A DNA stretch of 64,000 bases from Hahella chejuensis KCTC 2396 (GTDB lineage Bacteria > Pseudomonadota > Gammaproteobacteria > Pseudomonadales > Oleiphilaceae). Shown here piece after piece: positions 50,177-58,542 of this stretch. Below the pieces are notes generated by a model. It made no database searches, had not been told where the DNA came from, and saw only the letters and a program-made list of their open reading frames with translations. Where the stretch lies: positions 6,623,001 to 6,687,000 of the forward strand of contig NC_007645.1 in assembly GCF_000012985.1 (NCBI RefSeq), in the 5' to 3' direction. A program made the translations under genes and the position numbers. The number at the start of each line of letters is the position of its first letter. Within the stretch, counting starts at the first letter, position 1.

Positions 50177-52684
50177 CTACAGCAGGCGCAGGAAGGCGAA
50201 CACGTCCAGGAAGCTGATGCGGCCGTCTTCGTTCAAGTCGTACTGACGGTTATCGTCATTGACTGAACGGAACAGTTGCTTCAGCAGCATGAGCAGGTCG
50301 CGGCCATCCACATCGCCGTCGCCGTCGAAGTCGCCTTTCACTTCTTCTTTGACGCCGTCGAGGCTGATCTCGACGATCACCGGATCATGGTCGGAAGAGC
50401 GGAACGCATCCGGACTGTACAGGCTGAGCACCTGAGCGTCGGTTTTGAATTCCACGTTGTAGTCCAGCGCGCGAGGCTCGTCGCCATTGATGTGCCATTC
50501 GGAAACGCCGACGACCTGGGACCTGAGCGACTCGCTCGCCAAAGCATGGTCCAGATAGCCGGTTTCACCGGAGAACACGTAGGAATAAGCTGCGTCGCCA
50601 TTCAACTCCGCCAACAGATTGTGATACCCCTGCGTCTGCAGCGCCATGATGGGATCTTCCTTGGCGTAGGCGTTAAGGTCGCCGATGATCAGCACGTCCG
50701 CATCTTCCGCGCCGGTAGGATCGCTCGCCAGCCAGTCCGCCAGCGCCACCGCCGCTTCACTGCGTTTTGCGTTGTAGCAGCCCTGGCCGTCGCCTTGGTC
50801 CTGGTTGTCGCCTTCCGCGTTAGTGCAGCCTTTGGATTTGAAGTGGTTGACCACCACCGTGATCTTGCCGTCGTTATCATTCAGAGAGAACGTCTGCGCC
50901 AGAGGCTGACGGTTGAAGTTATCAAACGGATAGCTGCTCAGGGACTTGGCGGCGCCGGCCGGAGTTACTTTATCCGCCTTGTAGATCATGCCGACGGCGA
51001 TCTCATCGCCGCCCAGTGCGGACAGACCGGGATTGACGACCGCATAGTTTGCGCCCGCCGCATTCAGACGATTGACCAGATCCTGAATCGCGGAGTCTGC
51101 GCCGTAACCGTCGTTTTCAATCTCCATCAGACCCACGACATCCGCGTCCATGGCCAACAGAGCCGCTACGGTTTTCGCCGCCTGACGCTCCAGCTCTTCC
51201 GCTGTGGTAGCGCCGCGAGAAGTGGGGAAGCCGCCGCCCTGACCGTCGCCGTTGAAGTAGTTAAGCACGTTGAAGCTGGCCACTTTCAGGTTGCCGGCGC
51301 CGGTGGTCACAGGCGCGTCGGTGCGAGGGTTTTCCGCCACAAACGCCGGCGTGACGGTGGGATACATACGGTATACGGAGAAGCTGTAGCTGATGACGCC
51401 AGTGACTTCGTTCACCTTGTCACCCACACGCAGGGTGTTGAGCGCGCTCAGTTCCGGCGCGGGGAAGGGAATCACCGCCGGGTTCTGTTTGGTGCTGCCG
51501 TCGTCCAACACCAGCTGGTTCAGGGCGTTGGCCGCCGCCACCGCCGCCGCCTCTTCTCCCGGCGTCGCTAAATGCGTAGGGATATAACGACGGCCATTAC
51601 CCAGCAGGACCTCGCCGTAGCGGCCCAGGTTATAGACTTCGTTGACGGTCCAGGGCTGCGCGGAAGTCACCAGCATGCCTTCCACTTTTTCCAGCGCGTC
51701 GGCGCTGTCCAGAGGCAGAGACACCTGTGCGGGAGTCACTTGATTGTCGCCGCCGCACACTTTAATCGCCTGCACCGCGTTCACTTCGGTCAGATCGTAG
51801 TATTCGGTCACCGAGCCCAGCACCCGCACTTTCTGGCCGACGCTCACGTCCAGCACTGACGCGTCTGCATAGACCAACACGCCTTCGGAGGTCTTGTCGT
51901 TACCGTCCTGGTCCGCGTCCTCTTCCTGCACGAAGAAGCCCTTTTGCTCATCCGCGCCTTGCAAGTCCGCCGTCACTACCGCTTCCAGCACTACCTGCTG
52001 GCCATTCAACGGCGAACTTGCGCCGTCGCCCTGAATCGCGCTGATCAAAGTGGCGGGATCTCCGCACTCGCCGATTTCACCGGGTTCGCCGCCCGGATCG
52101 GTGGGACCGTCGCCATAGGAACCCAGGCCGTCAAAGGTGTCGTTGGCATAACCGTCCCATTGCAGGGTGGGGTCGTAGGCGTCGTAGGGGTCGTTGTCGC
52201 CGGCTTCCACGTCGGATTTACGACGCATCGTGTTATTGGCGGTGCTGACGTCGCCGCTGCCCCACTCACTGCCGGGGTCCACGCCGATCTGGCCAATGGA
52301 GTCCACCGCTGCGCCGCCTTTCAGCAACAGGATGGCGTCATCGCCGTTGAAAAAGCCGCCGCCGCTGGTTAGATCCGCCTGCGTCAGAATCGCCGGATCG
52401 GCGCTGCTGTGTGCGATGACGTAGACGTCTCCCGCCGCCAGGGTTCCACTGAGATTCAACGTCACGCCCGCACTGGAGGAGCCGTTAAAATACATCTGCA
52501 CTTCATAGGCGCTCAGGTCAACGTCGGCGCTGGTTCCGTTATAGATTTCCAATGCTTTGTTGTTGCTGGAGCCTTCCACATACTCAGAGAAAAAGAGGTC
52601 CGCCGCTGCGTGGACCGCGCCGGTATGGAGCATCGCCATGCCCAATAACAGCGCGGATACCCTGAACCTTGGCTTGGTAGTCAT
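50177..52684 (-). CDS. ExeM/NucH-family extracellular nuclease with lamin-tail and dockerin-like domains
   Basis: 835 residues. A signal peptide (1-26) is followed by a lamin-tail domain (about 27-140), an OB-like segment (about 215-345), and an endonuclease/exonuclease/phosphatase domain (about 460-770) with the motifs FNVLNYF, MEIENDGYG, NHFKSKG, GDLNAYAKEDP, and SDHDPVIVEI. The last 52 residues carry two EF-hand-like loops (DFDGDGDVDGRD and DLNEDGRISFLD) in a dockerin-type layout. Homologues degrade DNA outside the cell, for example in biofilms. The dockerin tail could bind calcium or attach the enzyme to a partner; no cohesin is in the window. Confidence 0.88.
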   Translation of the reverse strand: MTTKPRFRVSALLLGMAMLHTGAVHAAADLFFSEYVEGSSNNKALEIYNGTSADVDLSAYEVQMYFNGSSSAGVTLNLSGTLAAGDVYVIAHSSADPAILTQADLTSGGGFFNGDDAILLLKGGAAVDSIGQIGVDPGSEWGSGDVSTANNTMRRKSDVEAGDNDPYDAYDPTLQWDGYANDTFDGLGSYGDGPTDPGGEPGEIGECGDPATLISAIQGDGASSPLNGQQVVLEAVVTADLQGADEQKGFFVQEEDADQDGNDKTSEGVLVYADASVLDVSVGQKVRVLGSVTEYYDLTEVNAVQAIKVCGGDNQVTPAQVSLPLDSADALEKVEGMLVTSAQPWTVNEVYNLGRYGEVLLGNGRRYIPTHLATPGEEAAAVAAANALNQLVLDDGSTKQNPAVIPFPAPELSALNTLRVGDKVNEVTGVISYSFSVYRMYPTVTPAFVAENPRTDAPVTTGAGNLKVASFNVLNYFNGDGQGGGFPTSRGATTAEELERQAAKTVAALLAMDADVVGLMEIENDGYGADSAIQDLVNRLNAAGANYAVVNPGLSALGGDEIAVGMIYKADKVTPAGAAKSLSSYPFDNFNRQPLAQTFSLNDNDGKITVVVNHFKSKGCTNAEGDNQDQGDGQGCYNAKRSEAAVALADWLASDPTGAEDADVLIIGDLNAYAKEDPIMALQTQGYHNLLAELNGDAAYSYVFSGETGYLDHALASESLRSQVVGVSEWHINGDEPRALDYNVEFKTDAQVLSLYSPDAFRSSDHDPVIVEISLDGVKEEVKGDFDGDGDVDGRDLLMLLKQLFRSVNDDNRQYDLNEDGRISFLDVFAFLRLL

Positions 52685-53042
52685 GTTTGTTCCCTTTTTA
52701 CTTTATTTATTATCGAGTTATCCCCACCCGTTTTCTCTAACGGGCAGGCTTAGTCTAGCTTATCGGCGGACGCTGATTATGCGATCTGATCCGGATTCCG
52801 GATATTTACCTTGAGACGCGGACGCAGATAGTTGCGACCGTCAGGCGCTCCAGCCTGGAAATCATCGAACCGTCGGGGAGGAAGTCGTTTCCGGGAAAAC
52901 CTGTCTAATGAAACAGGAAACCGGTGACAGGTTTACGCGAAACAGATGACAAAAATGTGACGAACTATCTGGAAAATCAGAGGATTAAGAGAGATATGAT
53001 TAGAGCTGCGGGCAGGAAGAAGGTGACGGACGAGGGAAGCTA
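52685..53042. other. Gene-free region upstream of the nuclease gene
   Basis: No supported frame on either strand. It should contain the nuclease promoter (minus strand) near 52700-52760, a stretch with TTATTTATTATC-like AT content, but no clear -10/-35 pair was found. Confidence 0.45.
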
Positions 53043-53059
53043 AGGACGGCCTGGCCGTC
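53043..53059 (-). terminator. Palindromic hairpin after the HDAC-family gene
   Basis: GGACGGCCTGGCCGTCC is a perfect palindrome beginning 3 bp beyond the stop codon of the minus-strand gene. There is no strong T run, so termination is only possible. Confidence 0.4.
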
Positions 53060-53061
53060 CC

Positions 53062-53982
53062 CTATAACGCATACTCCTGATAAAGACGGTTGGCCACGCC
53101 ATGCATGACGCCATGACGGGCGGCCAGACGTTTGCGGTCCTTGTCGTAACCGCCGCCGATAACGCAGGCCACCGGGACGCCGCGCTCCAGGCACTGACGG
53201 ATGACATACTCATCCCGCTCCGCGATATCCGCGTCTTTGAGATGCAAATGCCCCAGCACATCATCGTCGTGCACGTCGACGCCGGCGTCGTACAGCACAA
53301 AGTCCGGCTGGGTCAGGTCAAAGATATAAGGCAGCCAGTGCTCCATGGTTTGCATGTAGGCGCGGCCGTCGGAGCCCCGGTCCAGCTCAATATCGAAATC
53401 ACTGTGCGCCTTGCGATAGGGAAAGTTCTGCCGACAGTGAAAGGAGCAGGTGAAGATATCCGGATCGTCCGTGAGGATGCGCGCCGTGCCGTCACCCTGA
53501 TGCACATCGCAGTCGATGATCAGCACCCGCGACGCCTCGCCTCCGCGCACCAGCACTCGCGCCGCCACCGCCAGATCATTGAACACGCAAAAGCCGCTGC
53601 CGTGATCATAATGCGCATGATGGGTGCCGCCCGCCAGGTGCGCCACCAAGCCGTATTTCAACGCCAGTCGCGCGGTCAGCAAGGTGCCGCCCACCGCCCG
53701 GAAAGTCCGCGTGCAGACGCCTTCCGACCAGGGCAAACCGATCTGACGCATGTGTTTGGCGGACAGTTCTCCGTGGCGAAAATCGCGCACGTAATCCGCG
53801 CAGTGCGCCAGGGCGATGTCTTCCTGGGTCGCCGCTTCCGGCGTAAACAGGTTGGCGTCCGTCAGCACGCCCTCCGCGCGCAGGAACTCCGCCAACAGGC
53901 GGAACTTTTCCATGGGGAAACGGTGACCGGCGGGAATTTCAGGACTGTATTCGGGGTGATAAACCAGCGGAACCTTTGCCAT
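53062..53982 (-). CDS. Histone-deacetylase-family hydrolase
   Basis: 306 residues. Features of the class II/IV bacterial arginase/deacetylase fold are intact: HHAHYDHGSGFCVFND near 137-152 (catalytic His pair), DCDVHQGDGTA near 173-183 (zinc Asp/His), and LYDAGVDVHDDD near 237-248. These enzymes remove acetyl groups from polyamines or lysine. Single gene. Confidence 0.9.
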   Translation of the reverse strand: MAKVPLVYHPEYSPEIPAGHRFPMEKFRLLAEFLRAEGVLTDANLFTPEAATQEDIALAHCADYVRDFRHGELSAKHMRQIGLPWSEGVCTRTFRAVGGTLLTARLALKYGLVAHLAGGTHHAHYDHGSGFCVFNDLAVAARVLVRGGEASRVLIIDCDVHQGDGTARILTDDPDIFTCSFHCRQNFPYRKAHSDFDIELDRGSDGRAYMQTMEHWLPYIFDLTQPDFVLYDAGVDVHDDDVLGHLHLKDADIAERDEYVIRQCLERGVPVACVIGGGYDKDRKRLAARHGVMHGVANRLYQEYAL

Positions 53983-54025
53983 ACAACCAATATCATCTCT
54001 TACGGGCGGCGCATGCGCCCAAACT

Positions 54026-54173
54026 CTTAATCAGGCAGCCAAATAGCTTCCTTCTATTTGTCTGCAACGACAGGGCCTGCACAGGTCAGGCCCTGTCTCC
54101 TGCGGATTGTCGCCGCGCAGGCGCATCCATGCGCCTGATGATTAACATGCCAATACCATTGCCATATTAATAG
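54026..54173 (+). repeat. Dispersed multi-hairpin repeat, copy 4
   Basis: Essentially a full copy of 5599-5748, with a left-end change (CTTAATCAGG) and a substitution in the first hairpin (CAGCCAAATAG). It lies between the divergent HDAC-family and trxC genes, so it is inside their shared promoter region. Confidence 0.9.
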
Positions 54174-54236
54174 CTTGAAACACCCTCGTCCTTCCCCCAT
54201 CTAGCATGGAGTTCAAACATTCAGGGCGATAAAGAA

Positions 54237-54671
54237 ATGAGCGATACATTACAGGTTGTCTGTCCCCATTGCGACACCACCAACCGGGTTCCCGCAGCCA
54301 AACTCACCGCTGGCGGCAAATGCGGCCGCTGCAAACACCCCTTGTTCGCAGGACATCCCGTCGCCCTCGGACAGAATAACTTCGGCAAGCACCTGCAGGC
54401 CAGCGACCTGCCCCTGCTGGTGGACTTCTGGGCGCCCTGGTGCGGCCCCTGCAAAATGTTCGCGCCGATTTTCGAGCAGGCCGCCGCGCAATTGGAGCCT
54501 GCCGTGCGTTGCGTGAAAGTGGATACGGAGAGCAACCCGCAACTGGCTCAACAATTCCAGATCCGCAGCATCCCCACCCTGGCGATCTTCAAAAAAGGCG
54601 TGGAAGTCGCCCGCATTTCCGGAGCGCTGCAGGGTCCGCAACTGGTCCAATGGGTTCGGGAGAATTTGTAA
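54237..54671 (+). CDS. trxC: Thioredoxin 2
   Basis: 144 residues. The TrxC-specific N-terminal zinc site is present (C9-x2-C12 and C29-x2-C32), followed by a thioredoxin domain with WCGPC at 68-72 and the cis-proline region RSIPT. TrxC reduces cytoplasmic disulphides and is often induced by oxidants. The weak inverted repeat CGCTCC...GGAGCG after the gene could be a terminator. Confidence 0.95.
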   Translation: MSDTLQVVCPHCDTTNRVPAAKLTAGGKCGRCKHPLFAGHPVALGQNNFGKHLQASDLPLLVDFWAPWCGPCKMFAPIFEQAAAQLEPAVRCVKVDTESNPQLAQQFQIRSIPTLAIFKKGVEVARISGALQGPQLVQWVRENL

Positions 54672-54809
54672 AGCCCTTTCTTTTATCCCCGCTCCTGTTG
54701 TCGACGGGAGCGCTACTTGTCCATCAACGACGCATGATTTCTGTATGAGTAGATTTGCCAGCGACAGAAGAGAAAGCTTGGCTTAAACATTCTGATTCAT
54801 ACGTTCACT

Positions 54810-55004
54810 CTACCGGGTAACAGGAAGGGGTTTCTGAGAGCTCTTTTCCTGGTGCTGCTGGCTTTTCTTTTTTGCCCATTCAGCAGCTTCACGCCCTAAG
54901 CGCTCCAGTCCCTCAGTCGTATCCAGCTCCCGCGCCCATTGCTCCATTTGAAACTCAGTCAGAGCATTTTTAGACTTCTTTTTAGCCTCTTTCGTATCCG
55001 CCAT
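54810..55004 (-). CDS. Small charged protein
   Basis: 64 residues from the ATG preceded by a G-rich ribosome-binding site. Mainly helical: KEAKKKSKN, LTEFQMEQWARELD, GLERLGREAAEWAKKKSQQ. No cysteine, no membrane segment. Function unknown. Confidence 0.55.
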   Translation of the reverse strand: MADTKEAKKKSKNALTEFQMEQWARELDTTEGLERLGREAAEWAKKKSQQHQEKSSQKPLPVTR

Positions 55005-55414
55005 TAGCCCCCCCAATAACAACACTACTTGCGTTCTCACATCTTATACCAGTGATCCTTTGAAGCGTAACCCGGACTTTCAGGCTATTAATCTAGACGC
55101 CAATTCGAATTTTGCTGGCTAAGTTTTTTAGTTCGTAGTCCAGCAGAGAGGTAGCGTCTTCGCCTCCTGAATCTGAAAAAAACCGCCTGTCTAACTATTG
55201 ATCTAACTGGTCAAAAAATATTTCTTTTTTCATATTTCTGAAAAATCAATCAGTTATATTTCCTCGTAAAAAAATACGGAATATTTTGACGCATTTCATA
55301 AAAAGTCAGCGCTTACTATTGCATTGTCCCGCGGGAACGCATATCCAATGTTTGCCGGCTGTTTTATCGTCAGCGCACATTGAGAAACTAAACTAATAAG
55401 AAGAACACAGAGTC
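55005..55414. other. AT-rich gene-free region
   Basis: No frame is supported. The middle (55195-55310) is very AT-rich. It probably contains the promoter of the DUF6795/lipase pair; a TTGACG at 55285 is a -35 candidate, but its spacing to TACTAT is too wide to call. Confidence 0.45.
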
Positions 55415-55897
55415 GTGACTACCAAAAATATTATCTGGATGGTTGCCGTTCTATCGATATGTCTGTCTAGCAAAGGATGGTCTATGTCTATTTTCGATAT
55501 CGGAAAGGTCTGTCTCGCTTCAGAAATGTCGGCCGTCGTCACCCTCAACGGCGAGCCTGTCGCCGACGCGCAGGTGCAGCGCACGCTGACCTGGGGGAGC
55601 GATGAAACCGCGGTTGAAGAAACCGCCACCGACGCTCAGGGCCGCTTCCAATTTCCCGCTTATTATTCCCGCACTGTATCCAAATACTTACCTGGTCAAC
55701 CCGTCATCCATCAAAGAATGATCATTCGTCATGACGGTCAGGAATATCTCGCCTGGACGACCAGCAAATTAAGTTTCGATGAAGATTCCGAACTCGGCAA
55801 AGGCGTCAAGATTCGTCTTAAGTGCGACCTCGCCGACGAGGAGTCCGTCAAGGAAGGTCGCTCCTATGTAGTCAAGGGCATATGCCAATTGGAATGA
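55415..55897 (+). CDS. DUF6795-like secreted protein, probable immunity partner of the lipase
   Basis: 160 residues from a GTG start. An N-terminal signal or anchor (about 5-22) is followed by a carboxypeptidase-regulatory-like (Ig-like) domain: AVVTLNGEPVADAQVQRTL and TDAQGRFQFP, features of DUF6795-type proteins. It precedes the lipase gene by 44 bp. Such proteins are often found before phospholipase effectors and may hold or neutralise them in the periplasm; this is inference. Confidence 0.65.
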   Translation: MTTKNIIWMVAVLSICLSSKGWSMSIFDIGKVCLASEMSAVVTLNGEPVADAQVQRTLTWGSDETAVEETATDAQGRFQFPAYYSRTVSKYLPGQPVIHQRMIIRHDGQEYLAWTTSKLSFDEDSELGKGVKIRLKCDLADEESVKEGRSYVVKGICQLE

Positions 55898-55941
55898 CCG
55901 AATAACCAAAACAAAAGCAGTCATTACAGGGGAAATCAGTC

Positions 55942-57099
55942 GTGGCAGTTCTAACTCCATCTGAGGCGGCGTACGCTGCAGAGCGTTCGTACCGCATCAT
56001 TCATGAACGAGACGTCAGTCTTTTCGGCAGCAAACTGGCGGATAAGTTCGCTCTCACCAATGAGTCGCGCTTCGAAGGCGTCGCCGGCGCGTCCATTTTC
56101 AAATATCAATCTGGATTCGGTCTCGCCGCCCGGGGGGTGAGCGATATCTGCAACGAGTTCCGCGACGACGCGTTTATCGTCACTCGCGGCACTGACGCCA
56201 CCAACTTCCGGGATATTCTGACCGACGCGCATACGTCCGTGCAGCGCTCCAGCAGCGGCAACTTCGTGCATACGGGGTTCAACACCACTTTCAAATCCTT
56301 CGAACAGGATATGCGCAATTTCTTCCGCGGCTACAATCCGCGGCGGGTGCATTGCGTAGGTCACAGCCTGGGCGGCGCACTGGCGTCACTGATCTCGGAG
56401 TGGCTGGTGGAGAACAACGTGGCGGAACCGGTGCTGTACACCTTCGGCAGTCCACGGGTAGGCTCGTCCGGCTTCGCCTCCAACCTCACCCGCCAGGTGA
56501 ACGCCGCGAATATCTATCGCGTCGCCCACAGTACGGACCCGGTGCCCTGGATACCGACCTGGCCGTTCTATCATGTGCCCACCCCCGGAACGGAATGCTT
56601 CATCGACTGCGGGATGAACTTCGCCTCCAAGAACCACTTGATGGATCACTATATTGATTCGGTGGAAGGCAAGACCTGGGAATCCCTGAAAGTCAGACAA
56701 CCCGGCGCCAGCCTGACGGACGATGTGGAGAAGTGGCTGAAATCGGATGGTCCCATCTCCTTCACCGTCAACTCCTTCAAAATGATCAACAAAGCGCTGA
56801 TCTGGGTATTGAAGAAAGTGCTGCACGGCGCAGGTATCGTAATCAACGTCGCTCTGGCGGCGGGGCTGACCGTCATGGATCAGTTGGCGATGCTGCTGGA
56901 ACAGGCGGTGCGCATGGGTAAAGAGATGGCGGGACTGGTGGAGCGCCTGATTCTGAAGATGCTCAACGCGGTGGGTTACGCCATTTCCAAGGTGGAAAGC
57001 ATCACCGTGAACTTCCTGCGCTGGACCCTGAAGGTATTCACCTCCTTCATGTACAACCTGGCCCGCAGAGCGGCGGACGCGGTTCGCCTGAGACGCTAA
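55942..57099 (+). CDS. Class 3 lipase, candidate type VI lipase effector
   Basis: 385 residues from a GTG with AGGGG ten bases upstream. The alpha/beta-hydrolase core has the nucleophile elbow GHSLGG (140-145, Ser142), D199 in HSTDPVPWIP, and candidate catalytic histidines in NHLMDHYID (231-239). No signal peptide. Residues about 285-325 are hydrophobic helices that could act on or insert into membranes. Together with the DUF6795-like gene upstream this looks like a lipase effector and immunity pair; no secretion genes are here. The 3' end overlaps the convergent gene by 4 bp. Confidence 0.75.
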   Translation: MAVLTPSEAAYAAERSYRIIHERDVSLFGSKLADKFALTNESRFEGVAGASIFKYQSGFGLAARGVSDICNEFRDDAFIVTRGTDATNFRDILTDAHTSVQRSSSGNFVHTGFNTTFKSFEQDMRNFFRGYNPRRVHCVGHSLGGALASLISEWLVENNVAEPVLYTFGSPRVGSSGFASNLTRQVNAANIYRVAHSTDPVPWIPTWPFYHVPTPGTECFIDCGMNFASKNHLMDHYIDSVEGKTWESLKVRQPGASLTDDVEKWLKSDGPISFTVNSFKMINKALIWVLKKVLHGAGIVINVALAAGLTVMDQLAMLLEQAVRMGKEMAGLVERLILKMLNAVGYAISKVESITVNFLRWTLKVFTSFMYNLARRAADAVRLRR

Positions 57100-57449
57100 T
57101 CCGTCTGCGTCAGAGATGCGTCCGTCCCTATGGGCGGGCGCGTTAACGCATACAGGCTGGCGTCCACTTTGCCGGCGTTGGCGTAGATGCGCAGGTTACC
57201 GCCCATGGCGTTTACTTCTGTGTTGGTGGGATTCTGGTACACGGCCGCGCGAAACTGTGGGTATTGAATATCCGGGGCGTTAAAGAGCTTGTGGCGAAGA
57301 CAGAATTCGAACAATCCGGGAAGAGTAAAGACCAGCTCATTCCCTTCCTCCCGCAGCGCGCCGTCAAACTCCGCAATCCAGCCGGACAGCATCGCATCTG
57401 CATGCAGATAGCGGCGAAATACCGCCAAAATGTCAGAAAATAAGGTCAT
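57096..57449 (-). CDS. Hypothetical protein beside the lipase
   Basis: 117 residues, soluble. The sequence ILAVFRRYLHADAMLSGWIA is helical, followed by a beta-rich part (FRAAVYQNPTNTEVNAM). It overlaps the lipase gene tail-to-tail by 4 bp. It could be a further immunity factor or be unrelated; no family recognised. Confidence 0.55.
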   Translation of the reverse strand: MTLFSDILAVFRRYLHADAMLSGWIAEFDGALREEGNELVFTLPGLFEFCLRHKLFNAPDIQYPQFRAAVYQNPTNTEVNAMGGNLRIYANAGKVDASLYALTRPPIGTDASLTQTD

Positions 57450-57642
57450 TTTCTCTCCTTTTCTCCCTCATTCTTTCTATGTCCGCCAAAGACGCTCTGT
57501 TCCTCCCCCGCACTCCTCCGACGAATCCCCGACGACGAAGGAGCAGACCTGTCGTTTTTGGGGCTATTCTGCCTGGACGACGGTTGTTTGTCCGTCGCTA
57601 ATAATAAATCCATCATCCCTTTTACCTTCAGGCGGTATCCCT

Positions 57643-58542
57643 ATGTCCAAGTCCGTATTGGTCGTCGGCGGCGCGTCCCTCAACACCCTGATTCATTTGG
57701 ATAACTTCCCGCAACCCCAGCCTCAGACCCTGCTCGCCAAAGGCAGCTATCAGGCGGTCGGCGGCACTGGCGCCGGCAAGGCGTTCAACCTCAAGCAGCT
57801 GGGCATGGATGTGCGACTGCATATGCTTCTCGGTAAAGACGAAGCCGGCCACGCCATTCTGCGGGAATGCCGTCGTCGCGACCTGCCCTGCATCGTTGAA
57901 CTGATCGATCAACCCACGGAACAGCACACCAACCTGATGGCCGCCGACGGCGGACGCATTTCCATCTTCACCCATCCCTCCGCAGACGAGGCGCCGCTGC
58001 ATTGGAGCGAACTGGACCCGGCGCTGAAACAATGCGACATCGCCGCCGTCAGCATTCTCAACTATACCCGGCCGGTGTTGGCGCGGGCGCGGGAGTTAGG
58101 CAAGCCGCTATGGATCGACCTGCACGACTACGACGGCGTCAACCCGCATCATGAAGAGTTCATTCAAGCAGCGGATGCGCTGTTTCTGTCCAGCGACAAT
58201 CTTCCGGATTACCGTCCTTTCATGGCGCAGCAAGTGGCCGCAGGCAAGGATTTTGTCGTCTGTACTCACGGGGCGCGCGGCAGTACCGCCCTGGATGCGG
58301 CGGGGAACTGGTATGAGCAAGATATTGCAGAAGGCTTTGAGCTGGTGGACAGCAACGGCGCCGGAGACGCGTTTTTCAGCGGCTTTCTCTACGCCTACTC
58401 TCAGGGCTGGGACATGAATCGTCGGTTACGGGCGGGAACCCTGGCGGCGGCGTTTTGCATTACGTCCACCCAACTGGCGTCGGACCTGCTCTCAGCGGCG
58501 GCGCTGGAGCAGGACCATCTATCCGCGCAGGATCAGAACTGA
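57643..58542 (+). CDS. PfkB-family carbohydrate kinase
   Basis: 299 residues from the ATG preceded by AGGCGG; a longer frame reaching 57430 runs over gene-free sequence and is not credible. Signatures: GGTGAGKAFNLKQLGMDV near 44-61, and DSNGAGDAFFSGFLYAY near 239-255 with the catalytic Asp and anion hole. It phosphorylates a sugar or nucleoside; the substrate cannot be read. Its last 10 bases overlap the convergent receptor gene. Confidence 0.9.
   Translation: MSKSVLVVGGASLNTLIHLDNFPQPQPQTLLAKGSYQAVGGTGAGKAFNLKQLGMDVRLHMLLGKDEAGHAILRECRRRDLPCIVELIDQPTEQHTNLMAADGGRISIFTHPSADEAPLHWSELDPALKQCDIAAVSILNYTRPVLARARELGKPLWIDLHDYDGVNPHHEEFIQAADALFLSSDNLPDYRPFMAQQVAAGKDFVVCTHGARGSTALDAAGNWYEQDIAEGFELVDSNGAGDAFFSGFLYAYSQGWDMNRRLRAGTLAAAFCITSTQLASDLLSAAALEQDHLSAQDQN

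Noticed and set aside
50276-51571. 431-residue plus-strand open frame opposite the nuclease gene
   Set aside because: Antisense to a well-supported nuclease; composition is the reverse of its codons.
53101-54030. 309-residue plus-strand open frame opposite the HDAC-family gene
   Set aside because: Shadow frame; the minus-strand gene has all catalytic motifs.
57430-57642. N-terminal extension of the PfkB kinase frame
   Set aside because: The extension reads low-complexity, gene-free sequence; the kinase fold starts at the ATG at 57643, which has a ribosome-binding site.
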